A stretch of DNA of 64,000 nt from NCBI GenBank assembly GCA_019638615.1, contig JAHBTL010000006.1, positions 1 to 64,000 of the forward strand. The letters run 5' to 3'. Positions within the stretch are counted from its first letter, which is position 1. Each line of letters begins with the position of its first letter. A program made the position numbers and the translations under genes. Of the stretch, positions 43,401 through 52,849 are shown piece after piece. The stretch comes from Chitinophagaceae bacterium. GTDB lineage: Bacteria; Bacteroidota; Bacteroidia; Chitinophagales; Chitinophagaceae. The notes under the pieces were generated by a model. It saw only the letters and a list, made by a program, of their open reading frames with translations. It was not told the origin of the DNA and searched no databases.

Positions 43401-44699
43401 ATGGATATGAGACGAATATTTTTATTCCTGTTGTTAAGCTGCATTGGCTATGTAGGGATGGCGCAGGATGATATATATCCTGCCAAAGAATATAAAGGAC
43501 TGCTCTTTATAACCAACGGAACAGTGCATGTTGGCAACGGGCAGGTATTGGAAAATACAACCATTGAAGTGAACAATGGAAAGATCGTACGGGTGGGGCA
43601 AAATATCCCTGTTCCGCAGGATGATGTAAAAGTTTTTAACGCTGAAGGCAAGCATATTTATCCAGGGTTAATATTGCCGCTATCGGATATCGGCTTAAAG
43701 GAAATCGGTTCGGGGGTAAGAGGCTCCAACGATTATCGTGAACTGGGCGACTTTAATCCCAATATTCGTTCGCTGGTTGCATATAATACCGCTTCTGCCA
43801 TGATCAATGTTTTAAAAGCCAATGGCATTTTACTGGTAAATACGGTGCCGCAGGGAGGTACCCTCAGCGGTTCATCGAGCGTAGTACAGCTCGATGCCTG
43901 GAACTGGGAAGATGCCGCTTACCTGGCAGACGGGGCTATCCATGTCAATATTCCCTCGTTCGTGCCTGCAAGATTTGCGCCACCCGCCGCTCAGCAGGAA
44001 GCAGCTAAAGCAGCGCTTGAAAAAACGGAAGAGATCAAAAGTTTTTTCAGGCAGGCCAAAGCTTACCTGGCAGCAGACGGTCACGATGAAGTGAACCTGA
44101 AATTTGAATCGGTAAAAGGCCTGTTTGAAAAAAGACAAAAGCTGTTCGCACATGCCGATCGTGTAAAGCAAATATTAATTGCTGTTGATATTGCAAAAGA
44201 GTTTGGCTTTGAACTGGTCGTTGCCGGCGGAAGTGAGAGCTGGCAGGTGGCTCCTCTTTTAAAGGAAAACAATGTAAGCGTTATACTAAACGCAGCACAC
44301 AGTCTTCCTGCTACAGAGGATGAAGACATAGATCAACCCTTTAAAACACCCGCGCTGTTACAGAAAGCCGGCGTTTTATTCGCGTTGAACGACGATGTAA
44401 GCAATTCCCGTTATCGCAACCTTCCTTTTAACGCGGGCACTGCCGCCTCGTATGGACTTAGCAGGGAAGAAGCATTAAGCGCCATTACACTCAATGCGGC
44501 AAAAATATTAGGCATTGCGGCTAAAACCGGTTCCATTGAGGCGGGTAAGGACGCCAATATCATTATCAGCGAAGGCGATATACTGGATATGAAAAGCAGC
44601 GTTGTAACACATGCGTTCATACAGGGCAGGCAGGTAAGCTTAGAAAACAAGCAGACCCAGCTGAATGAACGATACCTGCATAAATACGGGTTGAAGTGA
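43401..44699 (+). CDS. Secreted amidohydrolase-like protein, catalytic residues lost
   Basis: A 432-residue protein with signal peptide (MDMRRIFLFLLLSC...GMAQ) and amidohydrolase fold. It corresponds to the N-terminal unit of the preceding gene: ITNGTVHVGNGQVLENTTIEVNNGKIVRVGQ, then IYPGLILPLSDIGLKEIG, in which the HxH is replaced, and a final AASYGLSREEALSAITLNAAKILGIAAKTGSIEAGKDANIIISEGD. It is probably a non-catalytic partner of the 1005-aa enzyme. The ATG at 43401 starts the signal peptide; the frame is open up to a GTG at 43356. Confidence 0.82.
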   Translation: MDMRRIFLFLLLSCIGYVGMAQDDIYPAKEYKGLLFITNGTVHVGNGQVLENTTIEVNNGKIVRVGQNIPVPQDDVKVFNAEGKHIYPGLILPLSDIGLKEIGSGVRGSNDYRELGDFNPNIRSLVAYNTASAMINVLKANGILLVNTVPQGGTLSGSSSVVQLDAWNWEDAAYLADGAIHVNIPSFVPARFAPPAAQQEAAKAALEKTEEIKSFFRQAKAYLAADGHDEVNLKFESVKGLFEKRQKLFAHADRVKQILIAVDIAKEFGFELVVAGGSESWQVAPLLKENNVSVILNAAHSLPATEDEDIDQPFKTPALLQKAGVLFALNDDVSNSRYRNLPFNAGTAASYGLSREEALSAITLNAAKILGIAAKTGSIEAGKDANIIISEGDILDMKSSVVTHAFIQGRQVSLENKQTQLNERYLHKYGLK

Positions 44700-44748
44700 G
44701 ACAAAAAGCCATAACATTCATCCGTAAATATGGTTATATTTATGGACC

Positions 44749-45288
44749 TTGAAATTCTACAGCACCATACAGGAAGTTAACCTCGATGCTGCCATCATTG
44801 AACAGGCGCGGAAGTTTGCCAATGATGTAGTTACTACTATTGATTATAGCGATTCTAATCAAACATTTCTTGAAAAAATACGGTTGGATCATTTTGTAAG
44901 TAAGCTGGGAGAAGAGGCCGCAGCGTTCGTCCTGTCAAACTATACTTCGGTTATAGGACCCGATTATACCATATACGAAGCAAAGCAAAAAAACTGGGAG
45001 CATGATCTGCTGGTGAATGATACGGGTTTGGCTGTAAAAACACAGACCCGCAGCGCCGCCGTCAAATATACCCTGTCATGGACCTTCCAGTCCGGGGAAA
45101 AGAGAAAAGACATCATCTTACAGCAACCTGAAGCCTGGGTGGTATTTGTTGAATGCAATGATCTCTCCCATTACAGCTGCTATGTGTATCCGCCCTTTCA
45201 AATGAAAGAGCTTGTGCTGGGAGAACCCAAGCTTCCTTATTTAAAAAAACACAAAAAGGTAGTATATGCAGCTACTTTGCCGTTATAA
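44749..45288 (+). CDS. Hypothetical protein, possible PD-(D/E)XK nuclease fold
   Basis: A 179-residue protein that starts at a TTG (44749); no ATG is available in this frame between the upstream stop and the body of the protein. GEEAAAFVLSN, then WEHDLLVNDTGLAVKTQTRS, has the order E (helix), D, V/I-K-T-Q expected for a restriction-endonuclease-like core (PD-x12-15-ExK variant with VKTQ). C-terminal basic KKHKKV. No methyltransferase or partner is nearby. An orphan nuclease or a phage-derived gene are options; fold assignment is tentative. Confidence 0.6.
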   Translation: MKFYSTIQEVNLDAAIIEQARKFANDVVTTIDYSDSNQTFLEKIRLDHFVSKLGEEAAAFVLSNYTSVIGPDYTIYEAKQKNWEHDLLVNDTGLAVKTQTRSAAVKYTLSWTFQSGEKRKDIILQQPEAWVVFVECNDLSHYSCYVYPPFQMKELVLGEPKLPYLKKHKKVVYAATLPL

Positions 45289-45296
45289 AACCAAAA

Positions 45297-45314
45297 CCCC
45301 GTTAAACAACGGGG
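45297..45314. terminator. Bidirectional terminator between convergent genes
   Basis: CCCCGTT (45297-45303) and AACGGGG (45308-45314) with loop AAAC; on the minus strand the stem is followed by TTTTGGTTTTAT, a good U-tract for the MscS gene; on the plus strand by CTTTCC, weaker. Confidence 0.7.
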
Positions 45315-45344
45315 CTTTCCATATGTGTCAATGCTCAACTAGAT

Positions 45345-46187
45345 TTATTTTTGGATCAATACCCTGTGCGGAATGGGTGCTGCAATGCCATTGGCGTCGA
45401 ATGCGTTTTTTACCGATTCAAGCACACCAAAATATACATCCCAGTAATCTGCCTGCGTGGTATACGGGCGGATAGCAAGTGTAGTCATTCCATCGCCTAC
45501 TTTTAATACACTTACTTCCGGACCGGGGTCTTTCAATACCTTGGGATGCTGTAACATTGCCTGTATAGCAACGGTGCGGGCCTGTTCTACAGAAATATCG
45601 GGTGCAATAGCCATACTAAGATCCACCCTGAGATTACCATGTGTATTAAAGTTTGTAATAACGCCCGTTGACAGCGGCCCATTAGGCAGAATAACGGTTT
45701 TATTGTCGGGGGTCAGTAAAGTAGTATTGAATACTCCCTGGTCAATAACGGTGCCGGTCACCCCCTGCGCTTCAACAATATCGCCGATCTTAAAGGGTTT
45801 GAATATCAGCATCATTACGCCACCTGCAAAATTGCCTAACGTGCCATTCAATGCCGATCCGATCGCAATACCGGCGCCCACTATCAAAGCCGCGAACGAT
45901 GAAGTATCTACTCCTAATATGCCAAAAATGGTAATGACCAGCAATACAAGACAGGAGATCTTAAAAAATGATACCAGGAAAGACTGAAGAGAAGGATCGA
46001 ATTTCCTGGCAATAAGCGCTTTGCGTAACAGCAAGCCGATCTTACCAATGATCCAGCTACCAATAATATAGAAAACAATAGCTCCAATAATTTTCGGCGC
46101 GTATGCTATTGCCGAATCAATGAATCTAGAGAAGATGTGAGAACCTTTTGTTACAAGCTCATCGGCCTGGAGGAAATAAAATTTCAT
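45345..46187 (-). CDS. Small-conductance mechanosensitive channel (MscS family)
   Basis: A 280-residue MscS protein: three N-terminal helices, with the pore helix ASFAALIVGAGIAIGSALNGTLGNFAGGVMMLIFKPFKIGD in the classic form, then the beta domain and C-terminal cage. It opens on osmotic downshock. I use the ATG at 46187 (MKFYFLQAD); the frame continues 35 residues further to 46292 but these have no channel character. Followed by a terminator. Confidence 0.93.
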   Translation of the reverse strand: MKFYFLQADELVTKGSHIFSRFIDSAIAYAPKIIGAIVFYIIGSWIIGKIGLLLRKALIARKFDPSLQSFLVSFFKISCLVLLVITIFGILGVDTSSFAALIVGAGIAIGSALNGTLGNFAGGVMMLIFKPFKIGDIVEAQGVTGTVIDQGVFNTTLLTPDNKTVILPNGPLSTGVITNFNTHGNLRVDLSMAIAPDISVEQARTVAIQAMLQHPKVLKDPGPEVSVLKVGDGMTTLAIRPYTTQADYWDVYFGVLESVKNAFDANGIAAPIPHRVLIQK

Positions 46188-46323
46188 AACTGCTGTAGTT
46201 TTGGGTTTACAACAGAATGACAGACGACCGGATAGCGGGTAGGGTTGCACGAAACGCACAAAATAAAAATGCTGCATAATTACATGCAACATTCAGCAGA
46301 TCCATATACATGAACAGGCTGTG

Positions 46324-47079
46324 TTACATGTTTAACCCGCCGCAAACACTAATGGTTTGCCCGGTAATGTAACTGCTCCAGTCGCTGGCAAGGAACAATA
46401 CCACGTCGGCCACATTTTGGCCGGACCCAAAATGCCCCAAAGGAATCCCGCTTTTGTATTTTTCCGCGGCATCGCCTTCTTTTAGATAGCCGGTCATATC
46501 AGTTTCTATAAAACCGGGAGCTATGGCGTTGCACCGGATGTTGCGGCTGCCCATTTCTTTGGCGATGCTTTTTGTAAATCCGATGATGCCTGCTTTACTG
46601 GCTGCATAGCTGCTTTGCCCGGCATTCCCGTTAATGCCTATAATAGAGCTCATGTTAATAATGCTGCCGCTTCTGGCCTTCATCATGGGGCGGATCACCT
46701 GTTTGGTCATATTGAATACGCTTTTCAGGTTGGTGTTTACCACTTCATCCCACTGATCGGGCGACATACGAAGCAAAAGATTATCTTTTGAGATGCCCGC
46801 ATTGTTTACGCAGATATCCACTGTTCCGAATGCTTTCAGCACATCGTTTACCAGCGCTTCACTCTGCGTAAAATCGCCGGCATTACTCTGGTAAGCCTTT
46901 GCTTTCACCCCCAAAGCTTTTAACTTTTCTTCCAACGCGGCGGCTTTACCGGCACTGCTGTCGCTCACGTACGTAAAAGCAATATGTGCTCCCTGTTCTG
47001 CAAGCCTGATCGCAATAGCCTCTCCAATACCCCTGGCAGCGCCTGTTACAATGGCAACTTTGTTGTTCAATAATTTCAT
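46324..47079 (-). CDS. fabG: 3-oxoacyl-ACP reductase FabG
   Basis: A 251-residue short-chain dehydrogenase: NADP-binding TGAARGIGEAI (11-22), NNAG, catalytic Ser, Tyr and Lys (MSSIIG, SSYAASKAG) and a C-terminal TGQTISVCGGLNM that is typical of FabG. It reduces 3-oxoacyl-ACP in fatty acid elongation. Confidence 0.93.
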   Translation of the reverse strand: MKLLNNKVAIVTGAARGIGEAIAIRLAEQGAHIAFTYVSDSSAGKAAALEEKLKALGVKAKAYQSNAGDFTQSEALVNDVLKAFGTVDICVNNAGISKDNLLLRMSPDQWDEVVNTNLKSVFNMTKQVIRPMMKARSGSIINMSSIIGINGNAGQSSYAASKAGIIGFTKSIAKEMGSRNIRCNAIAPGFIETDMTGYLKEGDAAEKYKSGIPLGHFGSGQNVADVVLFLASDWSSYITGQTISVCGGLNM

Positions 47080-47204
47080 GTAGATCGTTGATTTAGGTAA
47101 TTCTGCTGTACAAGATAAATATAAGAAGGTTTATTTAATCGCTCTTTAATAAAGAAGGTCTTTCGGTAAGCTTAAACCGCTTTAATTTCTCCCGTCAAAG
47201 CATA

Positions 47205-48713
47205 TTATGATTTGAATTGAAGGATTTCCTCGATAAAATTTCGCTCATTGCTTAACCTGGGAACCTTATGCTGGCCGCCAAGTTTTCCTTTGCTTTTCAG
47301 CCATTCATTAAACATCCCCTTTGATAACGCATGCACTACCGGCTGGCGAAGGGCGATATTTTTATGCCGCTTGGCTTCGTAATCGCTGTTCACACTTTGC
47401 AGCCCTTTATCCAGCGCTACAATAAAGCCTTCAATATCCGACGGTTCTTTTTCAAATTCTATCAGCCATTCATGAGCGCCGTTTCCATTATCGCTGAAGT
47501 ATACAGGAGCGGCGGTATAGTCGTTTACGATTGCCCCGGTTTTTTCGCAGGCAATCGCAATGGCTTTATCGGTATTATCTACCATCACTTCCTCGCCAAA
47601 TGCGTTTATATAATGCTTGAGCCTGCCCGATATTTTAATGCGGAATGGATACAGGGTGGTAAATTGTATGGTATCGCCCAGCAGGTATCGCCATAGTCCG
47701 CCATTGGTGCTGATCACCAACGCGTAATTTTTTCCAGGCTCCACATCCATTAGTCCTATTGTCTGCGGGTTTTCCCTGCCATATTCCTCTACCGGCATAA
47801 ATTCCATAAAAACACCATGATCGAGAAACAGCAACATTCCTTCATCTCCCGGTTTATCCTGGGCGCCAAAAAAGCCTTCGCTGGCATTGTAGCTGTCAAT
47901 ATAAAAAATATCTTTCCCGATTATTTTACTGAACTGTTCACGGTAAGGAGTAAACGAAACTCCGCCGTGTATATACAGCTCCAGTGATGGCCAAACTTCA
48001 GATATAGTGTGTTTGCCCGTTATTTCCAGTATGCGCTTAAACAATACGAGCGTCCACGTAGGAACGCCCGATATGGAAGTTACATTTTCTTTGATGGTAC
48101 TCTCTGCCAGCCTTTCAATTTTTGTTTCCCATTCATCCATCAAGGCTATTGCCAGCTCCGGTGTGCGTATCCATTGCCCCCATACGGGAGAGTTTTGTAA
48201 CAATACAGCGCTCAGGTCTCCATAATTTACGGCTTCATTTACCTGGTTGATGGTATGGCTTCCGCCTATTACCAGCCCTTTGCCGGTAAGGAGCTCTGAT
48301 TCAGGATTAAAGTTGTAATAGAGGGTAAGCGTATCTTTCGCGCCTTTGTAGTGGCAATCTTTCAGGCTTTCCTCGCTTACGGGAATGAACTTGCTTTTAT
48401 CGCTGGTGGTACCGCTGCTTTTGGCAAACCACTGAACAGGAGTATTCCATAAAATATTTTCTTCCCCGTTCATCATACGTTGAATATATGGCTTCAGGTC
48501 ATCGTATTCATGAATGGGCACCGCCTTTTTAAATTCACGGGTAGAAAACAGCGAGGAGAAATTATACTTTCTGCCAAACTCGGTGTATTGCGCAGAAGTA
48601 ACCAGGTCCTGCAATACCTCGCGCTGCGAAGCCACCGGGTTCTGCACCCAGGCTTCAATACGCCACAAACGCATGCGCGCAAGCTGAGAAATGGTTGTGC
48701 TTAATATTCCCAT
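47205..48713 (-). CDS. GH3 auxin-responsive promoter family protein (acyl-adenylating)
   Basis: A 502-residue GH3 protein: FAKSSGTTSDKSKFIPVSEE is the P-loop-like ATP site, and SGVPTWTLVLFKRI, YNASEGFFG and RYLLGDTIQF are further family motifs. Plant GH3 enzymes join amino acids to acyl acids via adenylates; the substrate in Bacteroidota is unknown. The ATG at 48713 is used; the frame is open to a TTG at 48755. Often beside lptB in Bacteroidota, as here. Confidence 0.88.
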   Translation of the reverse strand: MGILSTTISQLARMRLWRIEAWVQNPVASQREVLQDLVTSAQYTEFGRKYNFSSLFSTREFKKAVPIHEYDDLKPYIQRMMNGEENILWNTPVQWFAKSSGTTSDKSKFIPVSEESLKDCHYKGAKDTLTLYYNFNPESELLTGKGLVIGGSHTINQVNEAVNYGDLSAVLLQNSPVWGQWIRTPELAIALMDEWETKIERLAESTIKENVTSISGVPTWTLVLFKRILEITGKHTISEVWPSLELYIHGGVSFTPYREQFSKIIGKDIFYIDSYNASEGFFGAQDKPGDEGMLLFLDHGVFMEFMPVEEYGRENPQTIGLMDVEPGKNYALVISTNGGLWRYLLGDTIQFTTLYPFRIKISGRLKHYINAFGEEVMVDNTDKAIAIACEKTGAIVNDYTAAPVYFSDNGNGAHEWLIEFEKEPSDIEGFIVALDKGLQSVNSDYEAKRHKNIALRQPVVHALSKGMFNEWLKSKGKLGGQHKVPRLSNERNFIEEILQFKS

Positions 48714-48782
48714 ACGAAACCGGCAAAATAAAGAATTTGTACTAAACGGACGCAAATAAAGGAAACAGGCAGGAAAACGGAT

Positions 48783-49580
48783 TTACAAACCTTGTCCGGC
48801 ATTGCTTACTTCGCTCATTCCTTTCATAGCTTCTTCGTGGAGATAATCTTTGCGCTTGAGCTCAAAGTTACGTCCCAGGTACAGCCGCTTTACCTGTTCA
48901 TCTGCAGCCAGTTCTTCCGCCGTGCCATGCTTGAATATTTTTCCATCTATCAAAAGGTAGGCCCGGTCGCAAATAGAAAGCGTTTCATTTACATTGTGGT
49001 CGGTAATAAGAATGCCTATGTTCTTATATTTCAGCCTGGCTACTACCGATTGTATATCTTCTACCGCAATGGGGTCCACGCCCGCAAAGGGTTCATCCAG
49101 CAAAATAAATTTGGGATCCACCGCCAGCGCCCTCGCTATTTCGGTACGGCGCCGTTCACCCCCGCTCAGCGAGTCGCCATTGTTTTTGCGCACATGATGC
49201 AGCCTGAATTCGTCCAGCAAAGACTCCAGCTTATTCTTTTGTTCCGCCCTGCTCAATTTGGTGATTTCCAGCACCGCGGCAATGTTATCTTCCACGCTCA
49301 GCTTGCGGAAAACCGAAGCCTCCTGCGGCAGGTAGCCGATACCCATCTGCGCCCTTTTATACATAGGGAGCCTGGTGATGTTCTTATCATCCAGGTATAC
49401 GTCGCCTTCATCGGGCTTTATCAGGCCTACCACCATATAAAAAGTGGTGGTTTTGCCGGCCCCGTTCGGGCCCAGCAGACCTACGATCTCACCCTGCTTT
49501 ACTTCAACCGACACCTGGTTGACCACGGTGCGGCTGCCATATTGTTTTACTAAATGGTTGGTATGTATAGTTAAATTCAA
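48783..49580 (-). CDS. lptB: LPS export ABC transporter ATP-binding protein LptB
   Basis: ABC ATPase with Walker [10 protein letters not shown], signature [15 protein letters not shown] and Walker [20 protein letters not shown], the last being diagnostic for LptB. It energises extraction of lipopolysaccharide by LptFG. The start is uncertain: a TTG at 49580 directly before [15 protein letters not shown] gives the family length (265 aa); ATGs at 49619 and 49670 exist in the frame but would add residues without homology and crowd the divergent metF promoter. Confidence 0.9.
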   Translation of the reverse strand: MNLTIHTNHLVKQYGSRTVVNQVSVEVKQGEIVGLLGPNGAGKTTTFYMVVGLIKPDEGDVYLDDKNITRLPMYKRAQMGIGYLPQEASVFRKLSVEDNIAAVLEITKLSRAEQKNKLESLLDEFRLHHVRKNNGDSLSGGERRRTEIARALAVDPKFILLDEPFAGVDPIAVEDIQSVVARLKYKNIGILITDHNVNETLSICDRAYLLIDGKIFKHGTAEELAADEQVKRLYLGRNFELKRKDYLHEEAMKGMSEVSNAGQGL

Positions 49581-49674
49581 ACGAGCGTAATTTGAACAAA
49601 AATACAGGATACAGGGCATTTGCAGCGGGGACGCCTGTACTTTAACAGCTATTTTTAGTATGCCGTTCATATGT

Positions 49675-49682
49675 TAAGTTTG
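49675..49682 (+). promoter_or_regulatory. -7 box of the metF promoter
   Basis: TAAGTTTG matches the Bacteroidota -7 consensus TAnnTTTG 29 bp ahead of the metF ATG. A -33 TTTG is not obvious. Confidence 0.4.
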
Positions 49683-49710
49683 CAGCTTATTTGTAACAGC
49701 TATAGATACA

Positions 49711-50664
49711 ATGAAAGTAACAGATCACCTGAAGCAGGCTAAAGACACATTGATTTCATTTGAAATATTACCCCCTTTAAAAGGAAAAACCATCAACTCC
49801 ATCTACGATCATCTTGATCCTTTAATGGAGTTTAAGCCCTCTTTTATTAATGTTACCTATCACAGGGCCGAACATACTTTTAAGAAGAAGGCAGATGGAA
49901 ATTTTGAAAAAATAGAGATAAGAAAAAGACCCGGAACAGTAGGCATTTGCGCCGCTATTATGAATCATTATAAGGTAGACGCGGTACCCCATCTTATTTG
50001 CGGAGGATTTACCATTCGTGAAACAGAAGACGCGCTGATAGACCTTCATTTTCTTGGAATAGACAATGTGCTGGTGCTGCGGGGCGACGCATCTAAAAAC
50101 GAAACCTTTTTTGAACCGGAGCCTGAAGGGCATCGTTACGCAATAGACCTGCTGAAACAAACAGTGAATCTTAATAATGGTATTTACCTGGAAGACGATA
50201 TACGCAACGGCTTCCGTACCGATTTTTGCATAGGGGTGGCGGGCTATCCCGAAAAACATTTTGAATCGCCCAATCCTTCTACCGATATGTTATACCTGAA
50301 AGCGAAGGTAGAAGCAGGTGCGGAATACATTATTACCCAAATGTTTTTCGACAACCAGAAATACTTTGAGTTTGTAAAAAGCTGTCGTGATAATGGTATA
50401 GATATACCCATTATCCCGGGGTTGAAGCCCGTTTCCTCTGTAAAGCAATTAAGCGTTTTACCACGTACTTTTCATGTTGACATTCCTACCGACCTCAGCA
50501 CAGAAATACTGAAATGTAAGACAGACAAAGACGTTGAACTTGTTGGAGCAGAATGGCTGAAACAGCAATCTATCGAATTAAAAAAAGCCGGGGTCCCCGT
50601 ACTGCATTATTATACGCTGGGCAAGCCAAAGATCATTGAGAAGGTGGTGCGTGAAGTTTTTTAG
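49711..50664 (+). CDS. metF: 5,10-methylenetetrahydrofolate reductase
   Basis: A 317-residue flavoenzyme of the MetF/MTHFR TIM-barrel family. N-terminal ISFEILPPLKGK, then NVTYHRAEH, VPHLICGGFT, LRGDA and MFFDNQKYFEFV show the folate and FAD sites. It reduces methylene-THF to methyl-THF for methionine synthesis. Length is normal. Divergent from lptB. Confidence 0.95.
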   Translation: MKVTDHLKQAKDTLISFEILPPLKGKTINSIYDHLDPLMEFKPSFINVTYHRAEHTFKKKADGNFEKIEIRKRPGTVGICAAIMNHYKVDAVPHLICGGFTIRETEDALIDLHFLGIDNVLVLRGDASKNETFFEPEPEGHRYAIDLLKQTVNLNNGIYLEDDIRNGFRTDFCIGVAGYPEKHFESPNPSTDMLYLKAKVEAGAEYIITQMFFDNQKYFEFVKSCRDNGIDIPIIPGLKPVSSVKQLSVLPRTFHVDIPTDLSTEILKCKTDKDVELVGAEWLKQQSIELKKAGVPVLHYYTLGKPKIIEKVVREVF

Positions 50665-51314
50665 CACCTTACTGTTTTCCGAAATTTACCATTGCGGGCA
50701 ACTACCTGTACGTGCTTAAGGGCAGCGAACTGGACGCGTACAACATTGAAAATCCCGGCGAGCCGGCATTCCGGAGCTCAACCCATATTGACTGGGGTGT
50801 TGAAACCTTGTTTCCCTACGGTGATAAGCTTTTTATAGGTTCGCAGAATGGTATGTTCATCTACAGTCTTAATGACCCGGCTACGCCTGCTAAATTGGGC
50901 CAGGCCCAGCACCTGCGCAGTTGCGACCCGGTAGTAGCCAATGATTCCGTGGCATTTGTAACATTAAGAGGAAATGCCTGCGGACCCGCCGCCAACGGTT
51001 TGTATGTATACGATGTAAAAGATATTACCAAACCCAATCTTGTTAAAACGGTTGAAATACCCGCTCCTTCAGGGCTTGGGCTTAACGACAGCATCCTGTA
51101 TGTTTGCCAGCAGCAGTATGGGTTAAGCGTGTACAATATAGAGAACCCTGGCAGTCCGTTGCTACGCAAAGAAATTACCGATACTTATTTTGAAGACGTG
51201 ATCGTTTATTACAATATCCTGATTTGCTATGTAAAAAACGGGCTTCAGTTGTACGATATTTCTACCCTTCCGATCCGGTTTTACTTACCTCCCTGGAAAA
51301 CTAGCCGCATTTGA
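50665..51314 (+). pseudogene. LVIVD-repeat protein, 5'-truncated remnant
   Basis: The frame reads directly from the metF stop region (PKFTIAGNYLYVLKGSELDAYNIE) and is open with no ATG near its start; the first candidate is a GTG at 50712. It has LVIVD-type repeats (GDKLFIGSQNGMFIYSLNDPATP, CDPVVANDSVAFVTLRG, LYVYDVKDITKPNL, GLSVYNIENPGSP). Full relatives have a signal peptide and about 200 more N-terminal residues, all missing here; the C-terminus (PIRFYLPPWKTSRI) also departs from the usual ending. Probably a secreted repeat protein broken by deletion next to metF. Confidence 0.65.
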
Positions 51315-51334
51315 CCGGATTCATTGATTTCTTT

Positions 51335-51364
51335 CTTGCTATCCGCCTGTACCTATTATCTTTG
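51335..51364 (+). promoter_or_regulatory. Promoter of the aspartate kinase gene
   Basis: -7 box TATCTTTG (51357-51364) and a -33-like CTTG (51335-51338) 18 bp upstream, 26 bp before the ATG at 51391. Confidence 0.5.
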
Positions 51365-51390
51365 CACCGCAAAAATAAAAGAAAGCAGTC

Positions 51391-52713
51391 ATGAAAGTCA
51401 TGAAGTTTGGCGGTACCTCTGTAGGGAAGCCCGAAAGAATGCAGCAGGTAGCAAAACTGATCACAACCGGTAGCGAGCCCAAAATAGTAGTATTAAGTGC
51501 TTTGAGCGGCACCACCAACTCGCTGGTTGCTATAGGCGACGCCCTGGCAAAAGGCGATAAACAGGAAGCCAAACAGATTATTGAAACCCTGGAAGCCCAC
51601 TATCATGCTTTTGTAAAAGAACTGCTGAAAAAAGAAGCTACTTTTCAGAAAGGGGAAGCCATTATTGCCGGGCATTTTGATTTCCTGAACATCATTCTTA
51701 AAATATCGTTTAACGAGGCGCTGAATAAGGATATACTGGCGCAGGGCGAGTTGATGAGCACCAAGCTTTTCAGCGCCTATCTTGAAGAGCAGGGTATTGA
51801 TCACCATCTGTTGCCCGCGCTGGATTTTATGCAGATAGATGCCAATGACGAGCCATATTTTGATGCCATCCGCGTAAAGCTGAACCGCCTGCTTGATCAG
51901 CATAAGGGCACAAAACTTTTTGTTACGCAGGGGTATATATGCCGTAATTCAAAGGGGGAAGTAGACAACCTGAAACGGGGTGGCAGCGACTATACCGCAT
52001 CGCTGGTAGCCGCAGCGGTAAAGGGAACTGTTTGTGAAATATGGACGGATATCGACGGCATGCACAACAACGACCCGCGTATCGTTAAAAAAACAAGACC
52101 CATCGAGCAACTCAGCTTTGATGAAGCAGCGGAACTGGCTTATTTCGGCGCTAAGATCCTTCATCCTACCTGTATTTGGCCTGCACAGCAGGAAAAGGTT
52201 CCTGTAAAGCTGCTCAATACCATGCAGCCCGAAGCGGCAGGTACTACCATTACCCAGGAGGCCGGCTCAACAGGTGCGAAAGCGGTAGCTGCAAAAGACG
52301 GCATCATTGCCATAAAAATAAAAAGCAGCAGAATGTTGCTTGCGTATGGCTTTTTAAGGAAAATATTTGAAGTGTTTGAAAAATACAAAACACCTATTGA
52401 TATGGTTACCACTTCTGAGGTAGCTGTATCCGTTACCATAGATACAGAAGTACAGTTGCCAGGCATTTTAAAAGAACTTGAACCATTTGGCACTGTTGAA
52501 GTAGACAAAAACCAGGCAATTGTTTCCATTGTAGGCAACGAAATAGCCCAAACGCCTGACGTGCTGCAAAAATTATTTACGTCGCTCAGTAAAGTGCCTG
52601 TGCGTATGGTAAGCTATGGCGGCAGCAGGCACAATGTTTCTGTTCTGGTTCCCGCAGCCTATAAAACCGAAACATTGCAGTTGCTGAATAAAGGCGTTTT
52701 TGGATTGGAATAG
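51391..52713 (+). CDS. Aspartate kinase
   Basis: A 440-residue monofunctional aspartokinase. N-terminal KFGGTSVGKPERM, then GSDYTASLVAAA and TDIDGMHNNDPRI are the kinase motifs; residues about 300-435 form two ACT domains (IIAIKIKSSRMLL, AIVSIVGNEIAQ). It phosphorylates aspartate, the first step to lysine, threonine and methionine. Stand-alone unit here; the methionine branch also includes the neighbouring metF. Confidence 0.94.
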   Translation: MKVMKFGGTSVGKPERMQQVAKLITTGSEPKIVVLSALSGTTNSLVAIGDALAKGDKQEAKQIIETLEAHYHAFVKELLKKEATFQKGEAIIAGHFDFLNIILKISFNEALNKDILAQGELMSTKLFSAYLEEQGIDHHLLPALDFMQIDANDEPYFDAIRVKLNRLLDQHKGTKLFVTQGYICRNSKGEVDNLKRGGSDYTASLVAAAVKGTVCEIWTDIDGMHNNDPRIVKKTRPIEQLSFDEAAELAYFGAKILHPTCIWPAQQEKVPVKLLNTMQPEAAGTTITQEAGSTGAKAVAAKDGIIAIKIKSSRMLLAYGFLRKIFEVFEKYKTPIDMVTTSEVAVSVTIDTEVQLPGILKELEPFGTVEVDKNQAIVSIVGNEIAQTPDVLQKLFTSLSKVPVRMVSYGGSRHNVSVLVPAAYKTETLQLLNKGVFGLE

Positions 52714-52849
52714 GGACTGAAATCAGCCCCGATTTTTTCAAAAATTATTCCCGTACTTCAGGGATGGATTATTTCTGCACCTCCTTTTTCTCATTGAATA
52801 TGGCCGTCATACTCATTGTATTCCTGAAATTACCATTTGTTTTCGCTTA

